A DNA stretch of 14,103 nt from Fibrobacteres bacterium CG2_30_45_31 (GTDB lineage Bacteria; Fibrobacterota; Fibrobacteria; Fibrobacterales; Fibrobacteraceae). Positions within the stretch are counted from its first letter, which is position 1; every line of letters begins with the position of its first letter. Location: the NCBI GenBank assembly GCA_001873075.1, contig MNYL01000152.1:1-14103 (forward strand), given 5' to 3'. Below are positions 1-7,566 of the stretch, piece by piece. The translations under genes were made by a program, and so were the position numbers. The notes below the pieces were generated by a model. It ran no database searches. It saw only the letters and a list, made by a program, of their open reading frames with translations, and was not told the origin of the DNA.

Positions 1-1
1 C

Positions 2-1078
2 GAGGTGGTTCACAAACTGAACGGACGCCATGTGCGTGTGCCTTTAGCGGGTCCTGCAAATCGTCAGGGACGAATCGCTGCCACCAATGCGCTGGGGGGA
101 AAGATGCACTACCATGGCGTTTTAGGAACTTCGGTCGTGAAGCTTTTGGATTATACGGCGGCGGCGACAGGGCTCAATGAAAAAATGGCCACTGAGGCGG
201 GGTTTAAAGTCGGTGTCGCTTATGTGACCAAGGATAACCATGCGGGGTATTTCCCCGGAGCCGAGCCGTTGTTTTTGAAGTTGGTTTATGATAAGGTTTC
301 GGGCAAAGTTTTGGGCGGTCAAGCTTTTGGAAAAGCGGGGGTGGATAAACGAATTGACACGATTGCCGTCGCTTTGCATGGAAAAATGACATTGGAAGAT
401 CTTGCGGAAATTGACTTTGCCTATGCTCCACCGTATTCAAGCGCGAACGATCCTCTGAATGTGGCAGCCTTTGTAGGGTTGAATGATCTCTCCGGTTTTA
501 GTCCTCTCTGTAGTCCTCAGGAAACGGCAGAGCTTCTTTCGCAACCTCTCGCTTCCAGGCCTTTGGTTTTGGATGTGCGCACTTTTGGCACTCGGCCTAA
601 AAAACTTTTACAAGATACACTCTCCATCCCTGCCGATGAAGTGCGGGATCGGGTGCATGAAATTCCCCAGGACCGTCCGCTATTGATTCTTTCCAAGGAT
701 GGTTATCTGGGCCACATTGTTTTGCGCATTCTTGTGGGGGAGGGATATAAAGATGTTCGCAATATTGCGGGTGGGTGCGACTGTCTCCAATGGTATTTAA
801 CAGAAGGCGTATCCCATGAGGAAAGTAAGATAAAACCGAATGCGACGATTCTTGATGTGCGTACTCCTGAAGAATACCAAGAGGGCGCGTACCCCAAAGC
901 TATCAACATTCCTCTCCGGGAACTTCCGAATCGCTTAGGGGAATTGGGTCCAAAGAACAAACCGCTGGTAGTTTATTGCCTTTCGGGCGCGCGCAGTGCG
1001 GCAGCGGTGCGCATTCTCAAAGGAGCTGGCTTTACCGATGTGCTCAATGCCGGAGGATTGGCCGATTTGCTGCGTTAG
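2..1078 (+). CDS. CoA-disulfide reductase/tandem rhodanese fusion (5' truncated by window)
   Basis: C-terminal part of an FAD/NAD(P)H pyridine-nucleotide-disulfide oxidoreductase of the CoA-disulfide or persulfide reductase type, fused to rhodanese domains. The reading frame is open to the left edge, so the N-terminus (FAD site, catalytic Cys) is outside; GTG at 5 is only the first possible codon. Residues below count from position 5. Residues 12-27 (VPLAGPANRQGRIAA) and the end of the reductase dimerisation domain near 140-155 (YAPPYSSANDPLN) are typical of the family. Two rhodanese-like domains follow, about 170-265 and 275-357. The second has the active loop VVYCLSGARS with Cys325; the first reads LILSKDGYLG, with Ser230 where Cys is expected. 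The family acts in the cytoplasm on CoA disulfides/persulfides and sulfane sulfur, which fits the sulfur-metabolism neighbours. Fusion type is secure; the exact substrate is not. Confidence 0.9.
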   Translation, partial: EVVHKLNGRHVRVPLAGPANRQGRIAATNALGGKMHYHGVLGTSVVKLLDYTAAATGLNEKMATEAGFKVGVAYVTKDNHAGYFPGAEPLFLKLVYDKVSGKVLGGQAFGKAGVDKRIDTIAVALHGKMTLEDLAEIDFAYAPPYSSANDPLNVAAFVGLNDLSGFSPLCSPQETAELLSQPLASRPLVLDVRTFGTRPKKLLQDTLSIPADEVRDRVHEIPQDRPLLILSKDGYLGHIVLRILVGEGYKDVRNIAGGCDCLQWYLTEGVSHEESKIKPNATILDVRTPEEYQEGAYPKAINIPLRELPNRLGELGPKNKPLVVYCLSGARSAAAVRILKGAGFTDVLNAGGLADLLR

Positions 1079-2877
1079 CGGGAAACGATAGCGACGACGC
1101 GCTCTGCACCGAGATTTTTTATTCCCAGAGCCGTGAGAACCTTGCTGGAGAGCTTGTCGTTGACTGCGACAAGCTTTTCTATATGCAGATTTTCCTCTTT
1201 GCAGAGATGAATAAAATCGCTGTAGGTGAACAAGTGAATGTTTGGCGTATTGTACCACTCGTAGGGGAGATCTTTCGACTTGGGCATGCGACCCTGAAAA
1301 CAGAGCGCGGTGCATACGGTCCAGTGCCCAAAATTGGGGAAGGTAATAACGGCGCGTTTGGCGATGCGCAAAATTTCCCGGAGGAGTTGCACTTGATTTT
1401 TAACTTCCTGGAACGTGCGATTGAACACGGCGTAATCAAAACTGTTGTCTGCAAATGAGGTAAGTTCGCTTTCTTCCAGGTAGTTTTTCTGGATCACCGG
1501 AACATCGCGTTCAATGCAGTCGAGGATACTGTTGAAATTCTTTTCAACGCCCACACCTGTCACTTTTTTGCTTTTCCACAAAGTGTCAATGAGGAGTCCT
1601 CCTCCGCAGCCGAGATCCAGAATGCGCGACTTTTCAGGAATCAAAGATTCGAGAAGTTGTAAATCCTTGTTGTTCTGAAAAATGGGCACCACTTGTGAGT
1701 TGTGCGGTTCTGCTTGCACCTTGTTATTAAGAAAACGGGCAACGGCTTTACCCAAATTGCCGACTTCCAAAAGGAATCCATCGTGACCAAAAGCGGTATC
1801 GAGTTCGAGGCTGGTGACGACTTTCCCCGTATTCAAAAGGGCATTGGTTATTTTCCGCGATTCGTGCGGCGGGAACAGCCAATCCGTGCTGAGGTTGACG
1901 TTCAAAAATTCCGCTTGCACATTCTGAAATGCGGTCTCCAGAGAACCATATTCGGTTTCGAGGTCGAAAGTATCTGTGGCGTAGGCGATGTGAAGGTAAC
2001 TGTTGGCGTCAAAACGGCTGACGAATTTCGTCCCTTGGTAGCGCAGGTAGCTTTCCAGAGGAAGTCCCATATCGAAGGGAGTTGAAAAAGCAGCGGTTGC
2101 CTTTGTATGCGCTTCCTCTACGGCGGCGCGCTTGAATTTCTGTTCCATGCCGACAGCAGAAAGGTAGGTGATGTGCGCGAGTTTTCGTGCATTGGCGAGC
2201 CCCACGGCAGGGATGGCCCCTTCGTAATAATCGCCCCCGTTAAAGTTGGGATCCTGGATGATGATGTCGCGGCCGACAATTTCAAAACCGAGCGCCTGGC
2301 TGGAAAAACGAGGTGAGCTCGCAATAACGATGCAGCGGTCCACATAATCCGGGTAATAGATGGCCCATTTCATGGCCTGAAAACCACCCATGGAGCCCCC
2401 GATGACGCAATATAACCGTTTGATATTCAACGCATCTGCGAGAAGCTTCTGGGCACTGACCATATCGCCGATGGTGATATTGGGGAATGCGGAACCATAA
2501 GATTTCCCTGTGCGGGGATCTTTGCTGGAGGGTCCCGTGGAGCCCTGGCATCCGCCCAGAATATTGCTGCAAACCACAAAGAATCGATCAGTATCCACTG
2601 GTTTTCCAGGACCGATCAGCGCATCCCACCACCCCGCCTTTTTATCTTCTGGTGTATAGAAACCTGCGACATGCGCATCGGCGGTGAGCGGGCTACAGAC
2701 CCAAACCACATTGTCGCCTTTGGCGTTCAAGGTTCCGTAGGTTTCGTAACGGAGCGATAGTTCTGGCAGAATTTTGCCACTTTCCAGGCGAAATCCTTCG
2801 GGGCCGAGAGGAATTATCATATCTCTTGATACGACAGGGCCAATACTATCTTTATGCAAAAATTCGATCATACGCAT
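1075..2877 (-). CDS. metXW: Bifunctional homoserine O-acyltransferase (MetX) - MetW fusion
   Basis: One uninterrupted frame of about 600 aa joins MetX to MetW. MetX (alpha/beta hydrolase) transfers an acyl group, usually acetyl, from acyl-CoA to homoserine for methionine synthesis. Numbering from ATG 2877: nucleophile Ser162 in GGSMGG, Asp332 in STDWLFPP and His365 in FGHDG form the triad; the family signature GGCQGSTGPSS is present. After a linker around residues 380-405, MetW shows a SAM-type glycine loop DLGCGGG (421-427), then FPNFGHW, GRMP and YNTPNIHL, all MetW hallmarks. MetX and MetW are usually adjacent separate genes. The frame is open upstream to 3099, but that would run into fdtA. 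ATG 2877 or 2871 keeps the N-terminal SIGPVV stretch that aligns with other MetX proteins; ATG 2820 would cut it. No clear Shine-Dalgarno is seen. Acetyl versus succinyl specificity cannot be told. Its product is the likely substrate of MetY at 10961-12253. Confidence 0.93.
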   Translation of the reverse strand: MRMIEFLHKDSIGPVVSRDMIIPLGPEGFRLESGKILPELSLRYETYGTLNAKGDNVVWVCSPLTADAHVAGFYTPEDKKAGWWDALIGPGKPVDTDRFFVVCSNILGGCQGSTGPSSKDPRTGKSYGSAFPNITIGDMVSAQKLLADALNIKRLYCVIGGSMGGFQAMKWAIYYPDYVDRCIVIASSPRFSSQALGFEIVGRDIIIQDPNFNGGDYYEGAIPAVGLANARKLAHITYLSAVGMEQKFKRAAVEEAHTKATAAFSTPFDMGLPLESYLRYQGTKFVSRFDANSYLHIAYATDTFDLETEYGSLETAFQNVQAEFLNVNLSTDWLFPPHESRKITNALLNTGKVVTSLELDTAFGHDGFLLEVGNLGKAVARFLNNKVQAEPHNSQVVPIFQNNKDLQLLESLIPEKSRILDLGCGGGLLIDTLWKSKKVTGVGVEKNFNSILDCIERDVPVIQKNYLEESELTSFADNSFDYAVFNRTFQEVKNQVQLLREILRIAKRAVITFPNFGHWTVCTALCFQGRMPKSKDLPYEWYNTPNIHLFTYSDFIHLCKEENLHIEKLVAVNDKLSSKVLTALGIKNLGAERVVAIVSR

Positions 2878-2890
2878 AAATATAGAAAAA

Positions 2891-2919
2891 TTGAAATCGC
2901 GTAGGATAAAATCTATAGG
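2891..2919 (+). promoter_or_regulatory. Candidate sigma-70-type promoter of the glycan operon
   Basis: TTGAAA (2891-2896), a 17-bp spacer and TATAGG (2914-2919) lie in the 60-bp divergent gap between metXW and the ketoisomerase gene. The predicted start near 2926 would leave only about 12 nt before ATG 2938, or 33 nt before ATG 2959. The -35 matches 5 of 6 and the -10 matches 4 of 6 consensus bases; this is sequence matching only. No equally good promoter was found for metXW in the other direction. Confidence 0.4.
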
Positions 2920-2937
2920 CTTTTGTATTTTTAGTCG

Positions 2938-3354
2938 ATGGATTTTACAAGACCCTGCATGATTGAGATTCCCATTGTTCATGACCAGCGTGGTAATTTG
3001 AGTGTGGTTGAGGGCGGAATGTTGATTCCGTTTGATATTAAGCGCCTCTATTACCTGTATGATGTCCCTGGTGGTACCATGCGCGGGGGACATGCGCACC
3101 GAAAATTACAGCAGCTTATTATTGCCGCAAGTGGTAGCTTTGATGTCTCACTGGATGATGGCCATTCCCGCAAAAAATTTACATTGAATCGTTCCTACCA
3201 GGGACTCTACGTTCCTACAATGACCTGGCGTGAAATAGATAATTTTTCTTCGGGTGCTGTTTGTTTAGTGCTTGCATCCGAACATTACGATGAGTCCGAT
3301 TATATTTATGAACATTCTGACTTTTTGACCGAAGTTTCTTCTTTGAAAAAATAG
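2938..3354 (+). CDS. FdtA/QdtA-type dTDP-4-keto-6-deoxyhexose 3,4-ketoisomerase (WxcM-like cupin)
   Basis: Small cupin of 138 aa (131 aa from ATG 2959). The family moves the keto group of dTDP-4-keto-6-deoxyglucose from C4 to C3, giving the substrate for 3-amination. Seen here: DQRGNLSVVEGG near the N-terminus, IKRLYYLYDVPGG, the active-site RGGHAHR (two His), GSFDVSLDDG, TWREIDNFSSGAVCLVLAS and YDESDYI, the full family pattern. Start is uncertain: neither ATG has a strong Shine-Dalgarno, and known homologues begin between the two options. It is the first gene of a five-gene operon, and the aminotransferase ATG lies 2 nt after its stop. Whether the product is the galacto (FdtA) or gluco (QdtA) epimer cannot be read from the sequence by eye, so no symbol is given. 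Confidence 0.92.
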   Translation: MDFTRPCMIEIPIVHDQRGNLSVVEGGMLIPFDIKRLYYLYDVPGGTMRGGHAHRKLQQLIIAASGSFDVSLDDGHSRKKFTLNRSYQGLYVPTMTWREIDNFSSGAVCLVLASEHYDESDYIYEHSDFLTEVSSLKK

Positions 3355-3356
3355 TG

Positions 3357-4493
3357 ATGAACTCGCCATCTTCCATTTCCTTTCCTTTTTATTCTTTGCA
3401 ACGTGTGAATGCATCGTTTGAACCAGTTCTTTCTGAAACGCTTTTCCGCGTCTCTGCCTCTGGGTGGTACATTCGTGGAAAAGAATGTTCTGCCTTTGAA
3501 ACCGCGTTTGCAAACTATTGTGGTGTGTCTCATTGTGTGGGCGTTGGAAATGGTTTGGATGCCCTGACTTTGATTTTCAGAGCTTATAAAGAATTGGGAA
3601 ATTTGTGCGCAGGTGATGAAGTGCTTGTGCCTGCGAATACCTTTATTGCAAGCATTCTTGCTATTTCTGCAAATGGTCTTGTACCAGTACTTGTAGAGCC
3701 TGATGCCCGATCATTTAATTTGAATTCAGAGTTGCTGGAAGCGGCCATTACTCCGAAGACGCGGGCGATTCTCGCTGTGCATCTTTATGGTCGTGTGGCT
3801 GCCATGGACAAAATTACTGCCATTGCGAAACGTCATGCTTTGTTGCTTGTGGAAGATGCGGCCCAAGCGCACGGTGCTACACTCTGTGGCAAGCGTGTGG
3901 GCTCTTGGGGAGATGCCGCGGGCTTCAGTTTTTATCCGAGTAAAAATCTGGGCGCGCTGGGTGATGGGGGTGCTGTCGTAACTCAGGATTCCAAACTTGC
4001 AGCGATGGTTCGCATTTTGGCTAATTACGGTTCCGATGAAAAATATGTAATGAATTATCAAGGGGTAAACTCCCGCCTGGATGAATTGCAGGCCGCGGTG
4101 CTTTTGCTAAAGTTGACGCGTCTTGATGAGGATAATGAAAAAAGAAATGCCGTTGCCGCTCGTTATATTTCCGAAATAAATAATGCTCTGGTGCAACTTC
4201 CGGAGGCGGGTCATGCGGGGGAACATGTATGGCATATTTTTGCTGTTCGCTCTTTCATGCGTAATGCCTTGCAAGAGTACCTTAAGCAGTGCGGTGTCGA
4301 AACGGTCATTCATTATCCGATTCCACCCCATCATCAAAAGGCGTATGCGACAGGACTGATTCATGGTATGCTTCCGATCACAGAAGCGCTCTCGCAAACG
4401 GTTTTAAGTCTGCCGATGAGTCCTCTCATGAGTGATGAAGAGGTGAGTGCTGTGGTACACGCTGTGAATTCATTTCAGGGGCAAAATAAATGA
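3357..4493 (+). CDS. DegT/DnrJ/EryC1/StrS-family sugar aminotransferase (FdtB/QdtB-like)
   Basis: PLP-dependent transaminase of 378 aa, normal length for the family, predicted to aminate C3 of the dTDP-3-keto-6-deoxyhexose made by the preceding ketoisomerase. From ATG 3357: N-terminal SGWYIRGKE, the cofactor region GVGNGLDAL (about 62-70), Asp167 in VEDAAQAHG for the pyridine nitrogen, and Lys196 in FYPSKNLGALGDGG as the Schiff-base lysine; then NSRLDELQAA. A GTG at 3354 sits one codon earlier and overlaps the fdtA stop; ATG 3357 is preferred. The stop overlaps the next start by 4 nt (ATGA at 4490-4493), suggesting translational coupling. The 3-amino assignment is inferred from the neighbour; the family also includes 4-aminotransferases. 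Confidence 0.92.
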   Translation: MNSPSSISFPFYSLQRVNASFEPVLSETLFRVSASGWYIRGKECSAFETAFANYCGVSHCVGVGNGLDALTLIFRAYKELGNLCAGDEVLVPANTFIASILAISANGLVPVLVEPDARSFNLNSELLEAAITPKTRAILAVHLYGRVAAMDKITAIAKRHALLLVEDAAQAHGATLCGKRVGSWGDAAGFSFYPSKNLGALGDGGAVVTQDSKLAAMVRILANYGSDEKYVMNYQGVNSRLDELQAAVLLLKLTRLDEDNEKRNAVAARYISEINNALVQLPEAGHAGEHVWHIFAVRSFMRNALQEYLKQCGVETVIHYPIPPHHQKAYATGLIHGMLPITEALSQTVLSLPMSPLMSDEEVSAVVHAVNSFQGQNK

Positions 4494-5431
4494 GCGAACT
4501 GACTATTCGGCGATACTCTCTGGAGGATCAAAGAACGTGGGATGCTTTTGTGAAAAAGGCCTGTAATGGGCACTTCCTTTTTATGCGCGGCTACATGGAT
4601 TACCACGCGGATCGTTTCCCGGATTGTTCTTTCATTGTGATGCACCATGAAAAATGGATTGCTGTAATTGCGGGGACGATCTCGACCGAAGGCGTGTGGA
4701 GTTCCCATGCAGGGCTCACCTTTGGTGGGTTTATTTTTGATAATACAGTGGGAACGTTGGATATTCTGAGTAGTTTTTCCCTTCTGGAAGCTGAATTGCG
4801 TTTGTTGGGTGCAAAAATGTTGCGCTATAAACCTTTACCTTGGATTTATACTCATTGCCCTGCGGAAGCTTCTCTTTACGCACTTTTTCGGTGTGGTGCG
4901 CAGCTCGTTTCCCGTCAGATTTCTTCTGCCTTTGTTCCAGGGACACAAAAAATGGAAGAACGTCGCCGCCGCCGATCGAAATTAGCGGAAAAAATGGGAG
5001 TTCAAATAACAGAATCCATCGATTTCAAGAGCTTTTGGAATCTTCTAAATACCTGCTTAAATGAACGTCACGACGTCGCTCCGGTTCACTCCTCTTCTGA
5101 GTTGGAACTTCTGGCGGGGCGTTTTCCAAACAATATCCGTCTGTTCATCGCAAAAATTGAAAATCGTCTAGTGGCGGGAACCCTTTTGTACATTACGGAT
5201 CGTGTGGTGCACACTCAATATTTGGCTACTTCTGCTGAAGGGAGGGAAATAGGTGCACTAGATGCCCTCATTTCTCACTTGTTGACTTCGTCTCTGACTC
5301 AGCAACGTTACTTTGATTTTGGAGTTTCCTGTGAAGATAATGGGCGTATTTTGAACGAGGGTCTGCTGACGCAGAAAGAAGGCTTTGGTGGCCGTGCTGT
5401 CGTTCATGATGTTTATGAGTATTTGTTATGA
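4490..5431 (+). CDS. GNAT/FemAB-like N-acyltransferase, probable aminosugar N-acetyltransferase
   Basis: A 313-aa protein with the look of a two-lobed GNAT/FemAB-type acyltransferase found in glycan loci. Visible landmarks: SHAGLTFGGFIFD (72-84), a run of five arginines at 158-162 before the second lobe, the acyl-CoA-binding-like strand region LFIAKIENRLVAGTLLY (218-234), and the C-terminal FDFGVSCEDNGRILNEGLL and KEGFGGRAVVHDVYEY. No signal peptide or membrane segment is seen, so it should be cytoplasmic. Context: it follows the ketoisomerase and aminotransferase and precedes the flippase with ATGA overlaps at both ends, so N-acetylation (or other acylation) of the dTDP-3-amino-3,6-dideoxyhexose is the simplest role. 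The known QdtC is a left-handed beta-helix enzyme, a different fold, so this would be a non-orthologous partner. Substrate and acyl donor are inferred. Confidence 0.78.
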   Translation: MSELTIRRYSLEDQRTWDAFVKKACNGHFLFMRGYMDYHADRFPDCSFIVMHHEKWIAVIAGTISTEGVWSSHAGLTFGGFIFDNTVGTLDILSSFSLLEAELRLLGAKMLRYKPLPWIYTHCPAEASLYALFRCGAQLVSRQISSAFVPGTQKMEERRRRRSKLAEKMGVQITESIDFKSFWNLLNTCLNERHDVAPVHSSSELELLAGRFPNNIRLFIAKIENRLVAGTLLYITDRVVHTQYLATSAEGREIGALDALISHLLTSSLTQQRYFDFGVSCEDNGRILNEGLLTQKEGFGGRAVVHDVYEYLL

Positions 5432-6693
5432 CTAATTCCCGATTCTGGAAAATTTTCTTTGGTTCTGGCGGTGTCATTTCCGTTCGTGTTTTGTGTTCGT
5501 TTATCACCAATAAAATTCTGGCGATGTTTCTTGGCCCCGCGATGTTTGCAAGTGTGGGTCAATTTCAGAATATTTTTGCCATAGGACAAGCCACCTCTTC
5601 TCTCGCTATGCAGAATGGGTGGGTGAGCCTTACTGCGCGTTATAAAGAAAAACTGGAAATGCTGCACGGGGTGTGGCATGCGGGTTATCGGCTGACTGTC
5701 CAGGGCTCTATCGTCACCGTATTTGTGGCCATTATTTTTTGTTTTACGGCTCCTCTTGAATCATTATTTCCTGGTATACCACTGCGTCACGTTCAGGCCA
5801 CTATTCTTTTTGCATTACCCGGAATTGTGGCTGCCAATGTAATTACGATTTGCCAATCTGTGATGAACGGGCTTGGGCATTATCGGCGTTGGGCTATTAT
5901 CAGCATTTTGACTGCTGTTATTCAATGTGTGTGGGTGATACTCTTTTTATCCACAGGATATTTGAGCGTTCTTTCTGTAATTGCCACGCAGTCTTTGATT
6001 TCTTCTGTGGTAGCAGTAGCGGTGGCGCGGGGTGGTGGTTTTTCTTTGGACCGATTTCGAGGAAAAATTTTTCTGGAACAAAAGGCATGGTTGAATTTTT
6101 GTTATATGGGAATTATTCCAATGATTCTTTCTCCGATTGCACTCATGCTTGTGCGCTCGGCGATCGGCAATGAATTAGGTTGGAATGCTGCGGGTATCTG
6201 GCAAAGCGTTTGGCGCGTTTCCGATTTTTTCAGTGTCGGTTTTTCTTCAGTGCTAGGGGTATTGATTCTGCCTTGTGTCTCTGCGGAACTTTCCAAAACG
6301 GAATTCTGGAAAATATTTAAACCCATTCTTTTACGCGTATTTCTGCTTGCTGCAGTGATTGTCGGGCTGGTGTTTCTTTTTCGTCATTTCGTAATCCTCC
6401 TATTATTTTCATCGGAGTTTAGTGCTGCCGCCGAACTTTTGCCTACGCAGCTTATTGGAGACTTTTTTCGCGCGGGTGGCTGGTGTGTGGGACTCGTCCT
6501 TGTGGCACGTCAAGCGACAAAAATATTTGTGATTGCCGAAGTGAGTTCTCAAGTCTTTTTTGTCCTGTTTTCCATTTTTGGAATTTCTTACTTCGGAATA
6601 CAAGCTCCTTTAATGGCCTACGCTATTGAAAATATTTGTTATTTCTTTATTCTTCTTTTTATTCTCAGGAAACTTTCATGGAAAACCCCTTAG
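5428..6693 (+). CDS. wzx: O-antigen/lipid-linked oligosaccharide flippase (Wzx family)
   Basis: A 421-aa integral membrane protein rich in hydrophobic helices over its whole length, apparently 10-12 membrane segments, with the length and N-terminal pattern of MOP-superfamily Wzx translocases. Examples are the first two helices around GSGGVISVRVLCSFITNKIL and MFLGPAMFASVGQFQN, and the following AIGQATSSLAMQNG. Such proteins flip undecaprenyl-diphosphate-linked glycan units from the cytoplasmic to the periplasmic face of the inner membrane. The start overlaps the acyltransferase stop by 4 nt, and the stop lies 16 nt inside the following glycosyltransferase. The neighbours suggest its cargo contains a 3-acylamino-3,6-dideoxyhexose. 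No polymerase (Wzy) or ligase is in the window. The symbol reflects family and context, not orthology to a specific Wzx. Confidence 0.88.
   Translation: MTNSRFWKIFFGSGGVISVRVLCSFITNKILAMFLGPAMFASVGQFQNIFAIGQATSSLAMQNGWVSLTARYKEKLEMLHGVWHAGYRLTVQGSIVTVFVAIIFCFTAPLESLFPGIPLRHVQATILFALPGIVAANVITICQSVMNGLGHYRRWAIISILTAVIQCVWVILFLSTGYLSVLSVIATQSLISSVVAVAVARGGGFSLDRFRGKIFLEQKAWLNFCYMGIIPMILSPIALMLVRSAIGNELGWNAAGIWQSVWRVSDFFSVGFSSVLGVLILPCVSAELSKTEFWKIFKPILLRVFLLAAVIVGLVFLFRHFVILLLFSSEFSAAAELLPTQLIGDFFRAGGWCVGLVLVARQATKIFVIAEVSSQVFFVLFSIFGISYFGIQAPLMAYAIENICYFFILLFILRKLSWKTP
6667..6670 (+). promoter_or_regulatory. Shine-Dalgarno inside wzx that fixes the GT2 start
   Basis: AGGA lies 7 nt before ATG 6678 and inside the last codons of the flippase gene. 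It supports ATG 6678 rather than the in-frame ATG at 6636, which would add 14 hydrophobic residues before the conserved N-terminal strand of the glycosyltransferase. Confidence 0.6.
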
Positions 6694-7550
6694 TTTCCGT
6701 ATTGCTCGCGAGTTACAACCACGCTCCTTACGTGGAAGCGGCGGTTCGTTCTGTGATGGCGCAAAAAGGCGTTGCGTTTGAACTCTTGGTGATTGATGAC
6801 GGAAGTACCGATGAAAGTCCGGTTATTCTGGAACGTCTGGCTCATGAGTTTGGTTTTTCTTTTGTTTCCAGGCCTAACAAAGGCCTTGTTGGAACGCTAA
6901 ATGAGCTTCTTGTTTCTGCACGTGGCCAGTATTTTTGTTCTTTTGCTTCGGACGATATTATGCCTGAGGGACGATTGAAAATACAGGCAGAATATTTGGA
7001 GGCACATTCGGATAAGGTGGCTTGTTTTGGACAGATTGTTCATATTGATGCAGAAGGCCATTTAAGTGAAAATTTAGAATTCCGCTATTGGCGATCTCGT
7101 CCCGAAGTAACTTTTGAAGATCTCGTGCTTGGAAAAAAAGAATTGCACGGTTGTTCTGAAATGGTACGTACGGCCGTATTCAAAGATTTAGGTGGTTATA
7201 ACGATCAAGTGAAAACGGAAGACTTTGCCATGTTCTGCGCTTTAAGCAGTCGTTTTGGTCCTTTGCCAGTTCTAGATACCGTTTGTTGCTATTATCGCCT
7301 TCATGGAAATAATATGCATTTAAATTCGGATTTAATTTATCCTGAAACAATCAAGGCTATTCGTTTGTATGCAACACCTGCGCTCTGTCGTAAGGCCGTT
7401 GCAAAATGGAAGGCTTATTGGTTTTCACATCTCGCTTATGTGAATAAAGGGCGTGCACTGAAGCTGTTTCCTAAGCTGTTTTCTTTTTCTTGGGATTTCT
7501 GGAAGAGGATTCCCAAATTATTCATCCCGACGTGCTTTTTGAAGTATTAA
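6678..7550 (+). CDS. Family 2 glycosyltransferase
   Basis: A 290-aa GT-A-fold inverting glycosyltransferase. From ATG 6678: VSVLLASYNHAPY at the N-terminus, the nucleotide-sugar loop IDDGSTD (39-45), the metal-binding-type SDD (91-93, in the usual DXD place), and Glu181-Asp182 in KTEDF as a candidate catalytic base. A basic, aromatic C-terminus (KLFPKLFSFSWDFWKRIPKLF) could lie on the inner face of the membrane. It is the last gene of the plus-strand operon and would transfer one sugar onto the lipid-linked intermediate; donor and acceptor are unknown. Its stop is 16 nt from the end of the convergent GT32-like gene, with no terminator hairpin between. Confidence 0.9.
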   Translation: MENPLVSVLLASYNHAPYVEAAVRSVMAQKGVAFELLVIDDGSTDESPVILERLAHEFGFSFVSRPNKGLVGTLNELLVSARGQYFCSFASDDIMPEGRLKIQAEYLEAHSDKVACFGQIVHIDAEGHLSENLEFRYWRSRPEVTFEDLVLGKKELHGCSEMVRTAVFKDLGGYNDQVKTEDFAMFCALSSRFGPLPVLDTVCCYYRLHGNNMHLNSDLIYPETIKAIRLYATPALCRKAVAKWKAYWFSHLAYVNKGRALKLFPKLFSFSWDFWKRIPKLFIPTCFLKY

Positions 7551-7566
7551 TAACTTTTTCGCGTGC

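Noticed and set aside
2878..2958. SAM riboswitch or MetJ-like box upstream of metXW
   Set aside because: The gap is only about 60-80 bp and shows neither the paired helices of a SAM riboswitch nor repeated MET boxes.
1120..3080. Several plus-strand open frames across metXW (for example 1702-2085 and 2107-2316)
   Set aside because: They are antisense shadows of a gene with strong family signatures and show no recognisable protein features.
2878..3099. N-terminal extension of 74 residues on metXW (frame open to 3099)
   Set aside because: It lies antisense inside the ketoisomerase coding region, has no MetX-like sequence, and the conserved MetX N-terminus starts near ATG 2877/2871.
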